Assembly (NCBI RefSeq): GCF_001625215.2
Contig: NC_030386.2
Coordinates: forward strand, 23,158,545-23,222,544
Origin: Daucus carota subsp. sativus
Taxonomy: Eukaryota; Streptophyta; Magnoliopsida; Apiales; Apiaceae
Length of the DNA stretch: 64,000 nucleotides
Direction: 5' to 3'
Shown here piece by piece: positions 24,974-38,000 of this stretch. Every line of letters starts with the position of its first letter. Position 1 is the stretch's first letter. The notes below the pieces were generated by a model. The model saw only the letters and a list, made by a program, of their open reading frames with translations, was not told the origin of the DNA and made no database searches. A program made the translations under genes and the position numbers.

Positions 24974-27326
24974 TCTACTTATCTACTTATCTACTTCTAC
25001 TTATCTACTTTCTACTTATATATATATAATAGCCCAACACATTCGTGTCAAGTCTCCCTCCTGAGCAAATAAATTACCTAGCTCCGAACCCGAGCCTAAC
25101 TCCGAACCTAACTCCTCCTCATACATATAAAAAAAATGTTATTCATGGGACTCGAACCCAAGCCCTCTTCAATACATTTACACCACTCAAACCATTTGAG
25201 CTACACAGGCAATTAAATTTTTTATTCAAAAGCACTAAACTCATACGTTAAAACTGTTGTATTTATATTATTTTCAATATCTTATTTATTTGAGATAAGT
25301 TATTATTTCAGGTAAGTCTCATATGTTTTTTACATGATAGATTAATATCCATAAATTAATTACTTACGTAATAAATTTATATTTGAAAAAGACTTTGAAC
25401 AATTGGGCTCGAGCCATGTTTCGGACTTCAAAAAATAGATATAATTCATATTTGAATAAAATTAGATGAATTCAAATCTAACTTAATACTTAAAACGAGT
25501 ACCGATACAATATTAGAGAAATTTAGTCATGAATGTGAGAAATGAGCACAAAAACTAAGATTTCGATGAGCATCTTTGAAAGGAAAAATTGATGGACTTT
25601 CAACATGGACTATGTCATTTTTTTTGAATCATAAAAGATGACTTATAAAGAGATTACAATATTTTGAAGAACATGAAATAAGATAACTGAAAGAATATTT
25701 TTTATTTAGATTACTTTTTATTTTAAACTCATGAATTCGGAATTCGACGTGTAACCAAATCTTTTCAAATTTATTTTTATAGATATAAGAATAATGACAA
25801 TAAACATCAATTTTGGTGTTAGAAAATATGTCTAAATGATGTGATTTTGGTGATATATGAATTTGAAATATTATAACCTGTGATACAAAGGTGAATTCAG
25901 GGAATTTCTATGTTGTTAATCAAAAGTCAACCAAATAATAAAAAGAATTGAGTTATAAATTTTACTTGCTTAAAATAAAATAACACAGAGAAATAAGTTA
26001 TATATGTATTAAAGTCTTAAAACTGTAATTTTAATATGTCATCCATCAATGTATAACATGCGAGTTAAATAAAATGATTCAAACTATAATTAAATTAATT
26101 AATCATTTACAAATTAAACTAATAAAATATAATTAATTCTGAAATGGATAATCCGACGCGATTAGGTGAAAACTAATATCTGATTAAACGGGAATTGAAC
26201 AAGAATAGTTTTCCATAATCCAGAATATCGAACACCTGATTTGATCTTTAACAATTGAACATGATATGCTACATTGCTCACCCCTAAGAAATAAGAGTAT
26301 CAAAATATTTAAAAACGTGAGTTTGCACAAAGCTAAAAAAGTAATTATACGACTAATTAAACTAAATATTTCTTATTTTTATGAACTTCATGGTGCCTAA
26401 CTGACATCTACTCTATTTTTGCTATTTGAGATCTGGTTTATAACAATTACATGAAAAATCATTAAAAGTCTTAATCAACAAGCTCAGAAAACTAATGATA
26501 AAAACTCAATATTTTATAACAAGACAATATTATAACACGCGATATCAAAATAATAATAATCTAATATTTTAAATTAACAAAAAAAAAGACATTGAAATAC
26601 TATATAATTGATGAAAATTAAAAGGGTAAGCCACATCAAACGTGTCGGAATTTTTCGGGTACAATTATAAGATTAGTAATTCAATTGATGCTTTTATAAT
26701 AAAGTAAGGTAGGGTCTTTTACATACAATATATGTTTCAGTTATTATTTATACAAGGTGTGTGCAACATATGATAAAAAAAGAATGTGTTGATGGTCTGT
26801 ACATCATATATCACTTATAACTATTACACAAACGTACGCTCAAAAAAAGAGAAATAAATATAAAACAACGCGGAGCCCACATCTTCATCTAATTATGATT
26901 TAGGATATCGTAATTCACATATCAAGAACAAGTTTTCATATTGGATGAAATAATTAATAATTTTCAACAATAAATTACAGATCTTTTTAATGAGGTATAA
27001 TATATTTAAATTCTAAAAGTTTTAGTATTAATTTCGAATATAATTTTGAACATGTAGATAATATGGTAGTGACCTCTATATCCTAACGAATTTGAATATG
27101 AAAAAATCAGTTCAAATGTTGTTTTTGATCCATAATTTTTTTTAAAATATAGTACATATTATTACTATCAATTCTATTAGATTTCAAATGTTGCATTTCA
27201 TATTTACATAGTCTGTTAAAAAATAAGACGTAATAGTTATGCTCGAAATAATATGATGACACACGGATATTATTTAAAACACAACAAAAACTAGAGTCCC
27301 GTGCCTCGCACGGACTTTTATGCTAG
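24974..27326 (+). mobile_element. Non-autonomous Helitron 2
   Basis: 3' hairpin GTCCCGTGCCTCGCACGGAC (27296-27315), seven bases TTTTATG, then CTAG and T. The 5' end is in an expanded array of TCTACTTA units (24974 to ~25017) before TATATATATATAATAGCCC, so the exact start is uncertain. The body is AT-rich with no transposase. It ends 425 bases upstream of the TOM1-like start codon. Confidence 0.75.
25139..25210 (-). repeat. tRNA-derived (SINE-like) fragment in Helitron 2
   Basis: On the minus strand it shows a box A-like TAGCTCAAATGGTT and a perfect box B-like GGTTCGAGTCC at tRNA-like spacing, but the acceptor stems do not pair properly. Most likely a SINE head or decayed tRNA copy, not a functional tRNA. 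Confidence 0.55.
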
Positions 27327-27580
27327 TAAAATACTAATAGAGGCACCTTTAAGTTAATTTTTTCATAAAAATATATAATTATATATAATAAATCCCGCCA
27401 ACATAAAAATCACCAAATTTTATGTAATTATTTATTTTTTATTATTTTAACCCATCACGGAAATAAATCTCAGGCCAGGCAGTCGAATCGCACGATAAAT
27501 CCGTAGGCTGATTGCAAACAAAGCAGCGAACAAATACTTAAACCAAACTAACAAGTCAAGTCATCAGTTTATCTCGAAGC

Positions 27581-27615
27581 CACGTGAACTTCATCTCTAC
27601 TCCTCTCTACACGTG
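27581..27615 (+). promoter_or_regulatory. Two G-box motifs upstream of the TOM1-like gene
   Basis: CACGTG occurs at 27581-27586 and 27610-27615, then a CT-rich leader runs to the start codon. G-boxes bind bZIP/bHLH factors; function here is inferred from position only. Confidence 0.5.
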
Positions 27616-27751
27616 TCCCTTTCTCTTCTCTCCCCCTCTCCATCTCCCACTCATAAGTTCATAAAAACAACAGAAACCCACTTTCTCTCCCCTCTTCTTC
27701 TTCCCCATCACTGTTCACCCACTAATTTTTGTCTCAGATTTTCACACATCA

Positions 27752-30700
27752 ATGGTGTTCATCACAAATATACAGAGTCTTTTGTTAAAAAGCCACATGG
27801 GTTTTGATAGTGGACAAGATATAGGGTTCTTGAATGAGCAAGAAGAATGGCACAAAGCCATATTCTATGCCCTCTGTGCTGCTTATGCACTTGTCGCTCT
27901 TGTGGCATTGGTATCTCTCTTTTCTTTATTTATCTACATTTATGTGTGTATTTCTTTCATTCTTTGTTTTTCTTTTTTGTATCTCAAATTATTATATGGT
28001 GTTAATTATATCCAGTTGCTATGATTTTTGGATAAGTCTATTGGCGGATTATCTGACTGTTTTTCTTTTTCTGGAGAACCCATCTTGGTTACCAGGTTTT
28101 AAAAGTTTTGGTTTAGAGTATTTGACAAACTATCAATTTGGGTTTTGTTATTCGAAAAGTTGGGGAATTTCGAGAAAAATGGATGGACCGGGAAAATTTC
28201 AAAACGACCATATGAATATGAAGTAATAATGTCCTGATAAGAACTAGTGCCTTGTTTCCAGTTTTGTGGCTATAAAATTGAGTAAGGGCAAGTCGAGTTC
28301 TTGGCGTCGCGACATTGCCACCCTTAATTTGAAATATCAGGTTAGGACGCCGTCTAATTGGGAGAAAGTTGTTTTAATGCCTCAAATGCATAATCTTCAC
28401 GTGAAGAGTCAGGAAGAAGATGTAGAAATTTCAAAAACTAGATTTAGGTACAAGGTGGAAATGGGGAAGAATAACTATGTAAATAGTTCGATTGTGTTTT
28501 TGTATAAATAAGTAGTCCCCTAGCATACAAGTATCTTGAATGTCGTGAATGCATCCTTTTTTGGGGAGTGATTGCAAGTGAAGACCTATGCACACCTATA
28601 TGTATCCAGAAAGTAGGGGATCATCAGCAGGGAGGCTTAGAATCCATTCTTTCTGCTTATCTATCAGATTGATGTGTGTTATTACCAAAAAATTCTCAAG
28701 TGAATTTTCGCATATGATGTTATTGGAGCATTAGACAGTAATAGAAGAGGGCAATATAGTTGACAGGCTCACACTGTTTTTTATACATATCAGTGTGCTG
28801 AGACTTGGAAGATATTCTATCAAGCCATTAAATTATCTAAGTTGATGCAAAAAAAAATTCTTATATACCGGGACACCATAATTTTTTATATATAACGTGT
28901 AAATAAATGTTGTTGTTGGAAACTTTTTGGATGTTTGCTCAGAGTATAAATTAGTTTGCTTGTTCTGGAATCAGGATTGTATTTCAAGATTGATCCACAT
29001 TATTGTTCTTGTAATTATTATTTAGGTTTCTCAGTTGATTTTATAGCCAATTAGCCAGCCTTCCATAGTCGGAGTCTCTAAAAAACTAGAGGTGTAGCCA
29101 AAGTGTATGGATGTTGATTTGAAAACGATAGATAGTAGAAAGAGGACCTTAGGTTACAGTGATATAAAGCTGATTATATGATGCTTATTTAGACATTTTT
29201 GGTTCCCAAAATTCTGAGTTATATATTCAATTCTGTGGATAGTACTAAATTCTTTAAACACATTACTGTCTCATCGATATAGTGGATAGAATATCCTCAA
29301 GTGTGTACTGCCTGAGCAGTGGCAAGGGTGACCCTTTTGCAAAGAGAGGTTCAAAGTTTGATTCTCATGTGTATTTTTGAGTATTATCGTGAATGGTTGG
29401 CTGAATCATGATACTTAATGCTATGAAAATGTGTATTTTCTCAAAAGTAAATGTCCGCAAAGAGAATTACTGCTTTAACTGCTTCATACTGTCTTTTTCC
29501 CGAATTCCAGGTGCAGCTAATCCGCATTCAGTTGAGAGTACCGGAGTTCGGTTGGACCACACAAAAGGTTTTTCACTTCATGAATTTTATCGTGAATGGA
29601 AGTAAGTTATAGTCCATGTACTTTCTTAAAACTCTCCTGGCAATCCTTTTGTGGAATTATATTAGACATGATAAATTGTATCACTTTCTTACAGTACGAG
29701 CTGTCCAGTTTGGAGTTTACAAAAGTGTGTTTAGCACCAGACCAAAAGTAAGTTATGATTTCATCCTATAATGCAAAAATGTAGATATGATTATAATCAT
29801 AATGCCTAGGCAGTCAGAACAGATATCAGAACACTATACATAGCTTCTGTTTTGAAGCTGGACTACAATGTGATGTGTTTGTCTTGAAACTGGAGAGATG
29901 CAATCATCTTTTTCAACAATGTAATATTTGTCGTCGGAAGGAATTTATTTATACTCAGTAAGAGAAATATTTATGGATTACTACCTATTTACAATTTGGC
30001 AGTAACAGATCAGAGATGGTGTTTAACATATTCATCTGGATGTACGAGTCAGAATTGATATTTCCTTCTTATTTATATAAGATATTGGCCAGAACATTGT
30101 TTGAATCGGGCATACTTCATTTATCTTTTATTTCTATATGATTCTTCAGTTATGAGTTATGACCAATCAATTATCAGCTAAGAATTTTTGTGTTATTCAG
30201 GCATTCAGTATGATTGTCCTAGATCTTCCTGGGCTTCTGTTTTTCTCGACATATACTTTACTTGTTCTGTTCTGGGCTGAGATATACCATCAGGTACTTT
30301 TGATATAGGCGGTGTGTTAATTTGCATTCCACATAATATGCTGTACACAGGCTAAAGCTACTCTGTCTGATTCAGTTTATGGTTTTCTCAGGCAAGAAGC
30401 CTCCCAATTGACAAACTCAAACCTTCATACTTTATCATCAATGGAATTATATATTTTGCACAGGTAGAATGAAACCTGTTAACTTAAAGTCACATCATAC
30501 AAGAATAAGAAACTTTAGAATAGAAATGCAATAACTACCATGTTAATGTATTTAAAGTTTTTCTAGATACCCAATTTTCTGCTCTGATCAAGAAGTAAAA
30601 GCTGTCTGATCCCAAATTTATGCGACAATTCGGCTGCATTTGTAGGTCTGCATTTGGATATATATGATAAGTAGCCAAAGTTCTGGTGCAGTTGAAGTGG

Positions 30701-33107
30701 CTAGACTCTTCCTTGCAGGTCATAGTTGTTAGAATTGATTACATTGAACTAGATCAATTTTTCTGAGCTAAATCCTAGTAGGTTATCCATAGATTTTATA
30801 TTGGAGTATTGGCCTTAAGGTTGTTGGTTTTTACTATTTTTGGCTTGTCATTAACAGCTATAGCTCTTTTGCAGTCACATCTTTCTGTGCTGCTCTCGGG
30901 TTCATGATATATGGTGGAAGGTAATAAACATTCTCATTGTGTAACTTTCAAGCTTGACTTCAATTATTGAGTTGTGTCATAAACAGTTTACTTATTACAA
31001 TTTAAATAGGCTGTTTATCATGCTGCGACGGTTCCCAATTGAGTCTAGAGGTCGCCAAAAAAAGCTTCATGAGGTATGTACTTTTATCATGCTTGTGTCA
31101 TCTTGATCTTTCGTTTGTAGCTTGGGTTTTTAACATTATCAGATGTGTAATTGGTTCATTCGTTCACCTTTTTTCTAATGAACCTATATGCATCCAATGT
31201 TGTCCTCAGAGAAATCAGATTATGTTTCTATTGACATTATTTTTGAGATGTTGATATTGTAGTTAAGGCTTCTTTTGTAATTGTTTCCTTCTTCCCTTCT
31301 TGTATAATAGTAGTTCATCTTCTTACCGTTTGCTAGAGCACAATGAAGAATATGTAGACCGAGAGCAATACAATGGTAGTGTGTCAAATTTATGCTAAAA
31401 TTAACATACTCATTAAGAAATATCACAGCTATTGAGATGAATTTTTCATATTGTGGGGGCCTCACACCTCTCATGTTTATCTGCTAATTAGTGAAAAAGG
31501 AACGTGTGCTTGAACGGCTGCCAATGATATGGCCATTGTGGTTATGCGCCAGGATAATAATATCTGGCGTTTCTACATGTAATCTAGTATATTCTTTCAT
31601 TATTTTGTCCTTGCATGTATCGATATACATCTAGTTTAAATGTCTCTGCGGAACAGTCAACACTGAAGACTGGAAGTTTATATACTGACTTAAAAATCAT
31701 CTGTAAAGAGTAGTCTGTGTATTACACAAGTTATAAATGATGTTGGTTGTGGGTCTTACCCTATATCTCGTTCCATGTCCTGTAATTGCAGGTAGGCTTT
31801 GTGACAGGAATCTGCTGCACTTGTTTCTTAATAAGATGTTTTGTGGTGAGTTTTCTTTGCTGTGCGAATGAATGCCTTCTATATTCTTTTTATGCAACTT
31901 TAACATCGGTATGTATTTATGTTTAGGTCGGCCTCTCTGCTTTTGATGAGCACGTTGATGTTGATGTGCTGGGTCATCCCATATTAGATCTTATCTTTTA
32001 TGCAGTAAGTTCTTCTTTTTGTTTGTTTCATCAGCACCTGGCATCCTAATAATATGTGTTGTGTTTTGTTGGGGAGAATGCGAAATTTATTTGATGAAAT
32101 TTTGAGAAGAAATTGGGTATGGGAGAGAATGAAGTATTCCTTTTCAAATTTGGGGGCCTTGAGCGCTAGTTAGGTTGTGAGAGCTCTAGTTTAGAGCAAG
32201 TCCAACAATGTCCTAGTTCAAGTCTTAATATAATATAAAAAAATTATGTCCTAGTGATTTAGGACATATTTAACTAACTTCAACTTCAACAATATGCCTT
32301 GTCCTCATTATATATTTAATATTTTATTACTAGAGGTATTCTTTCATTATTAAAGGACAATATAAAGGAGAGAGGGAAATACAGTGTGTATAGTAAAGAG
32401 GTGCCTTAAAAATAAGGCTCGAAGAGGTTGTCCTAGTGATATAAGGCATCACTAGGACATGGTTGGATCAACTTTTTTTTATCAAATGCCCATCATACAA
32501 GGAATCTCTTGTACTTACTCTTAGGTTTTAGGAATGGAATATCTTAACATTTGTCCATAATCTATTTCAAATCTCATTTCATTCCGTCCAAAGTCATTCA
32601 CCCCAACCAAGCATCATAGTAGTGTCAGATTAAATGGGAGTATATCTGTCAACTTTCAACACAGTACTGTTCTTTGTTTTCTCTTAGCACGTACAGTCTG
32701 CGACTGTACTGGTACATGCCTAAACTGGGGATGGGGCCATGGGGGGACTATTTATATAATCTTATTTAGCTGTTGCAGATTCCAGTTCTTACAAGGAACA
32801 AATATGTGACAATATCTTTAAGCTGTGATTCTAGTTAAAACTATTTTTTGTCCCAAACTCCAAATAACGAGTCCACTTTTATAAATAATAATTTGAAGTC
32901 CCAAGGTGTTCCATTTTGATATTATGATTTCATCAACACACTACGGTTTCAACTTTTTGGTGGAATTGCTATCATTATGCTTACATATATATTGTGTGGT
33001 TTTTATTCTGTCAGGGAGTTGAAATTTTGCCATCTGCCTTGGTCCTGTTTATTCTGCGAAAGTTGCCTCCAAGACGCGTGTCTGATCAATATCACCCAAT
33101 AAGTTGA
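27752..33107 (+). CDS. TOM1/TOM3/THH1-family multipass membrane protein
   Basis: Member of the tonoplast seven-helix family named after TOBAMOVIRUS MULTIPLICATION 1, a host membrane protein; its own cellular role is poorly known. Eleven exons: 27752-27910, 29511-29601, 29695-29747, 30201-30293, 30392-30463, 30646-30718, 30875-30920, 31010-31073, 31792-31845, 31927-32004, 33015-33107; joined they give 291 residues, the length I recall for Arabidopsis TOM1. Family motifs seen: [66 protein letters not shown], and the C-terminus [17 protein letters not shown]. Several hydrophobic helices are evident. A second in-frame ATG at 27797 could be the true start. Intron 10 holds a Tourist-like MITE. Helitrons flank the gene on both sides. 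Confidence 0.92.
32194..32520 (-). mobile_element. Tourist-like MITE in TOM1-like intron 10
   Basis: Begins GAGCAAGTCCAACAATG, ends ...CTTGTACTTACTC, flanked by TTA (32191-32193, 32521-32523). Its minus strand matches 9267-9643 over most of its length (shared core GTCCTAGTGATGCCT). 327 bp. Confidence 0.85.
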
Positions 33108-33854
33108 TGCTCAGGCCTGAGAATACCCCTGGAGATCGGGTGATGAATTATCAAGATAGTTCAAAGGCGGATAGATAGTGACGACTCTAGCTCTCTTTAT
33201 GGTGTATATTCCTCAATCCTCATGTTGCTATCTGTTCGTAAATCAAGTAGTGGCACAATTTTTAGCCTCAGAAGAATTCTTGTATCACGGTTCAAGGATG
33301 GGGTTAAGCAGCTGCCCTCACGTTCTCTTTATCTAAATCTTTTGTGTATATAGATGTGATGGCATGCAAGTTCTTTTCTCGTTATCCATCTCTTATACAT
33401 AGATGTGCTGGCATGCCGCATGCCCTGGTTAACATGTGTTACGTCTTCGCCCTAACAAGAAAAGTTTGTGAAATGTGCGCGGATTTTCGTGAGAAAATGG
33501 CAAAGAAAAACATTTGGAAGTTATGTTACTTCCACTTAACAGTTCAAATAAGTTGCACTTTTATCAGTCTTTACTCTGTATATGGTGATGGTGACTATAG
33601 TCTGCCCGTTGTGTATATATCCGTCTGTCCCACCTTTTTTGCTTTTTTGCCTTGGACTTATTTTTTATGGTTAACTTTGACTAATTATTTTTACATGATC
33701 TCTAAAAATCAAAAATACATCTTAAAGTAGAATAAATGTAGATTTTAGTAATATATTATTATAATTTTTTTCAATTTTTTAATATGTGTAATTTTAGTTA
33801 AAAGTTGGTCAATTTGACCAAAGAAGTCAAACAACCTAAAAGAATAGTCGGAAG
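33108..33854. other. TOM1-like 3' region
   Basis: Probable 3' UTR and spacer up to an hAT-like MITE. No further gene seen. Confidence 0.5.
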
Positions 33855-34393
33855 TAGACCTAGCAAACAGTTCGTGTCGTGTTTTCGTGTATTATACCTT
33901 AAATTCGAACCCAAACTGTTTGGGATTCGTGTATCAGTTCTGGAACACGTACACGAACCGAATTATTTCGTGTCAACACGAACTGTACACGTTAAGTACA
34001 CGAAAAATTTCGTGTACATTCCGTGTACCACGAACAGTCCGGATGAAATGTACACGAAATACACATTTGTACACGAAAATACACGGATTTCACACTAAAT
34101 CTATTATTTTTACAAATTTTCTATGACATGCAATAGATTAGACATATAATAAATTCATAAGATAACAGAAATGAAATAATAGAACTGAAATTGAATTAAA
34201 GAATATATAAAAATAAGTATAATATATTTTTTAATTTATATTTATTTATTTAGTTCGTGTACTTATATTAAAAACCAAACCCGACACTAATAGTAACGTG
34301 TATTTTCCGTGTTCGTGTACTTTCGTGTTCGTGCACCGAATATTGCAAATCAAACCCAAACTTTTTGTGTCGTGTACCGAATTGTCAGGTCTA
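33855..34393. mobile_element. hAT-like MITE rich in CGTGTAC repeats
   Basis: Ends TAGACCTAGCAAAC and, from the right, TAGACCTGACAATTCGG. The body is made of repeated CACGAA/CGTGTAC motifs in both orientations. The flanks agree at only 5 of 8 positions, so the target duplication is degenerate. Confidence 0.7.
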
Positions 34394-35001
34394 ATCGGCA
34401 TTTTGGGCTCTATCGCCTCTATTGCGACAACACAAGGATTAGGATTGGCCATGGCAATATGCTAACGTGTCATTTAATTTTCAAGGCCTGTGTTACACTT
34501 TTCTGTCCCATTTCTGTGATCTTGTTTAATTTTTTGTGATATACAAATATTTTGAATAAAGACCATTAAATTTTCAAAATTTATTTATATGTATCTATAC
34601 TATACTATAATAAGCCAACATAAGTATAATTTGTAGTCCCATTTTTTCTTCACGTTTTTTGGTTTGGTCGTACTTTTTTTGGTCCTATTTTTTGATCTAT
34701 CTTTAGATTACTACTAAAAATACGTGTCCTATTTTTATTTTAGCTTTTAAAGAAAGTCTCCGATCAAAATTCTATCTCTATAGATACAAACAAAAATAAG
34801 TACTCCCTTCGCACCTATGTGACTCTCCATCCCTACGTGACTCTCCATCCTTTCTAAGTTGTGGCTGTCAAGTAGCGCGGCACCAAAGCTAAACGCGTTT
34901 GTTTTGCAACTTGAAGCAAACCCAGTCGAAGCGAACGGTACTTCCTAGCATATTTTTTTCTTTTAATTTCTTTTAATAAAAATCAGCCTTAAAGTTTTAC
35001 C

Positions 35002-36249
35002 ATGAACAGAGATATACAACAACAACAATCATATGAGAAGAAGGCAAAGGCAGATCAGCGACAGACCCACTTGAGTGCTGAACAGCTCCGGAGATTCTTG
35101 GTTGAAGAGCAAGGTGAGCAAGGAGCCACACTGAGTGAGTGTGAGAGTATAGTTCAACAAGTTCTTGATAGGAGGCATCACATTGCTAGGTTCACAAGAC
35201 ATTCTTTGAGTCTTGACGACTTTCATCATTTTCTGTTTTCAACTGATCTTAATCCACCCATGTTGTCTAAGGTATGATTTAAGTACTTTGATTTCAATTT
35301 GTTTGGTTTTTGAGTTGGGATCTTGCTTAGTTGACCTTTTCCACTGTTTTGGGATTTATTTTAATTTGTTTGTTTTTTATCTTGGATTCTTGATTGGAAT
35401 TGAGTTACGGATAAGTGGTAATTAGGAAATTGAATTTGATGATTAATCTTGGTGTGTGGCGAAATGGACAGACAGGAGATATTAGGAGTAAATTAGGACT
35501 AAATAGTATTGATGGTATCTGTTTATATGATTGATTAGACATCAAGATTGTTATTGCACTTAGGGGGATATATGGGGTATGTTTGGTGTGATTTAACTTA
35601 TATTTTCGAGAAATTTTCTGGAATAGTTTAAGATTTTCTGGCATTAGACTAATAAGATTCAACTGTTTCCCCAAGGGGGTTGGTTTAGATATTAATCTTT
35701 TAACAATGATTAATGGAAATCTGAGGGCAGCATCACGTTGTTAGTACTCAAATTGTGTATATCTTGATTTAACAATACTGAATAGTAATTAGGTAAAATA
35801 TTCAGCAAAAGAAAATTAGTAATTAGGCTGGCTCAGTTTTGAAATGAAGATATTCCGTAATGATTGTAACTTTGAATGTAACTATTTGATTTTTGTTTTT
35901 GTTAAGCCTTTTCTATTTGCATTTGGTAGTCAATAGGGAGGGAGGGAGGGAGGGAGGGAGAGAGAGAGAAATAGTTTCATGTTTTTTCAGCAGGTATGCT
36001 TTATCACAAACTTTACAGCTAACATGGACACTTATTCTATTTTTAGGTCAATCACGACATGACTGCACCACTGTCACATTATTTCATATACACCGGACAT
36101 AATTCGTACTTGACCGAGAATCAGCTCAATAGTGATTGCAGTAATGTTCCAATCATAGAAGCACTTAAAAGAGGTGTGCGAGTTATAGAACTTGATTTAT
36201 GGCTAGACTCAAACTCACGCAAGGGCGCTATACATGTTAAACATGGAGG
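35002..36249 (+). pseudogene. Captured 5' fragment of phosphoinositide phospholipase C
   Basis: Two exons, 35002-35271 (90 codons from ATG) and 36047-36249, with good splice sites. Exon 1 encodes the EF-hand-like N-terminal region (SAEQLRRFLVEEQ..., ending NPPMLSK). Exon 2 encodes the start of the PI-PLC X domain: [20 protein letters not shown] and [10 protein letters not shown], with a catalytic-type His in TGHNS. The rest of X, all of Y and the C2 domain are missing; the next recognisable sequence is ALG1. No stop within the two exons, so it could be transcribed as part of a chimera, but it cannot make an active PLC. Confidence 0.85.
35936..35969. repeat. (GGGA)n-(GA)n microsatellite
   Basis: GGGA tetranucleotide repeats passing into GA, in the intron of the captured PLC fragment. 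Confidence 0.95.
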
Positions 36250-36729
36250 GTGGGTAACCTAGATTAAGATTTTGCTTTATAGTTCTTTTGCAGCTTGATA
36301 TGTATGTTTGAGTAAAATTGGCAGTATTCCTGCTATTTTTCGTTGAATTTGTGAATTTACTTAGAAGTTAGTTGTTTAGACAAGGCTAGAACTTCAGATA
36401 CATTAAACATTATGTCAATTACTGATATGGCTTAATTACCTTCGTTGATCGTGTAAAGAATTGAAGAAATTTGAATTACTGATTAACACATTGATTAGTA
36501 GTGTTTCTCATTCAAAATAGGGTCGAGAAGGATGATTTATGTGCAGACTTTCGACTATTGAGGAAACCTTGAAAGTTCAGAATTTTTTGGAGTCTGAGGA
36601 TTTTTGTTTTGTAAGAAAGTAAATCGGTTTGAGAAGCTGCAGTCTAGATGTATAATTGTTTGATTGATTCAAGTATGAGGCCAGTTTATATATATATTGA
36701 TTATTTTCTGACCTCACATTCTCTTGCAG

Positions 36730-37248
36730 GCATGCTTAGAAGTGGATATAGTTGCATACGGAGGTATATATATTTTATATTTGGAGTAGAATTGTTGTTT
36801 TCAAATTAGAAGATATTTTATTAACTTTTATGCATAATTTAAATCAGTTATCTCTTTGTTTAGTTATAGGGAAACCATATCAATCTGGAAAATGAGTTTA
36901 AAAATTTGTAACACTCTTTTGTGCTAATTGTTTTTCTTGGATGTATGAGTAGGTTCAGGCCCTCACTCGGCTGTATTAGAGCACCAATATATCCATATTC
37001 ATAAATGGTACTGCTTTTTGTTAATAACTATACCAAGTTAACTTGAAACTCGTGTATTCATTAAAGGATTGTTACATCCTTCACTAAATATGAGTTTTCT
37101 GGTTCTGCAGAAACCCTGGCCAGCAATCCCTCATATGCCAAAGATACTTCAGCCTTTGATGCTTTTATTTAAGCCTGTGTTTCAATTTTTAATGATGCTT
37201 TGGTTTCTTTGTGTTAAAATACCCGCTCCGGATGTTTTCATTGTACAG
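36730..37248 (+). pseudogene. Captured fragment of ALG1 (dolichol-PP-chitobiose mannosyltransferase)
   Basis: Three exons with splice sites: 36730-36763 (ACLEVDIVAYG), 36953-37007 (GPHSAVLEH..IHIHK) and 37111-37248 (LPKILQP-like PHMPKILQPLM, then WFLCVKIPAPDVFIVQ, a signature I associate with plant ALG1). ALG1 adds the first mannose to the lipid-linked N-glycan precursor at the ER. The second exon appears to lack one base near 37005 compared with the expected K-M codons, which breaks the frame at the junction. The catalytic part is absent. Non-functional fragment. Confidence 0.8.
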
Positions 37249-37490
37249 GTGAGTTTAATGTTGCAAGGTTTCAAATTTTGGAGTATCATACTGTGACATT
37301 AATATGGTCTTTTATTCTTCTTGGACATGTTCTGTTGATAATTTTACAATAATTTATATACTATCAAAGTATCTATCGTTAGACCTAAAATTAGCTTGAT
37401 TTATTTGGTTTTTAAGTTTTAATTGTTGGTTTAGATACACTCACGAGCTTCTCGAATAATTACTTACGAAATTTGAGTTTGACGTATTAG

Positions 37491-37617
37491 AGTTACAGGA
37501 TCCTACTGAAAGAGCAAATTTGATCGTGGAGCAAGCTGAGAAAATGGACTGCAAAAGATATTGTTGATGGCTCAACAAACTTAAATCTTGCATTTGTTGC
37601 AGAAATTTTAAAACTAT
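37491..37617 (+). pseudogene. Captured fragment of fimbrin/plastin (actin bundler)
   Basis: Reads LQDPTERANLIVEQAEKMDCK, then in another frame KDIVDGSTNLNLAFVAEI. In fimbrins these flank a calponin-homology segment (CKRYLTPKDIV...LAFVA); here the few residues between CK and KDIV are deleted, shifting the frame at about 37556. Too short to encode a domain. The assignment rests on this recognisable motif pair. Confidence 0.7.
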
Positions 37618-38000
37618 CCATTTCTTTATCATCGGTATTGCAAGGTCTGTAATTTCTGTCATTATCAAGTGATTAGATTAGGATATATGTATGTATATTT
37701 TTAGTCAGTGTTTTATTGTCAAACAGGTTGTAAGCATACACATTTATGATCGGTTTCATCTTCATCTTGAATGATTGATTTTCATCAGCGATTGTATTCT
37801 ATATAGTGATTTAGGCTGAATGAGTGCGATTTTGACAAGGCTTGATGATAGGCAAAAAAACAGGGACGTGGGTTGTGGGACAGTTAAATATATGCTTTTA
37901 CTGCAAGATGTAACCGCTGTTTTCTCATGTTCCTGTGTAATATTATTTCAAGGGTGATAAGTGTTTGATAACATTCTATGCATTTCTGGAAATTTCGCAG

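Noticed and set aside
28266-28511. An 81-codon frame in intron 1 of the TOM1-like gene
   Set aside because: No recognisable domain; it lies inside a well-supported intron and has no splice context of its own.
34803-34860. A Stowaway-like start (TACTCCCTTCGCACC)
   Set aside because: No partner terminal repeat was found downstream.
35002-37248. A live PI-PLC gene, considered because the first exons look intact
   Set aside because: The rest of the X domain, the Y and C2 domains are absent, and the next exons belong to ALG1 and fimbrin within Helitron ends.
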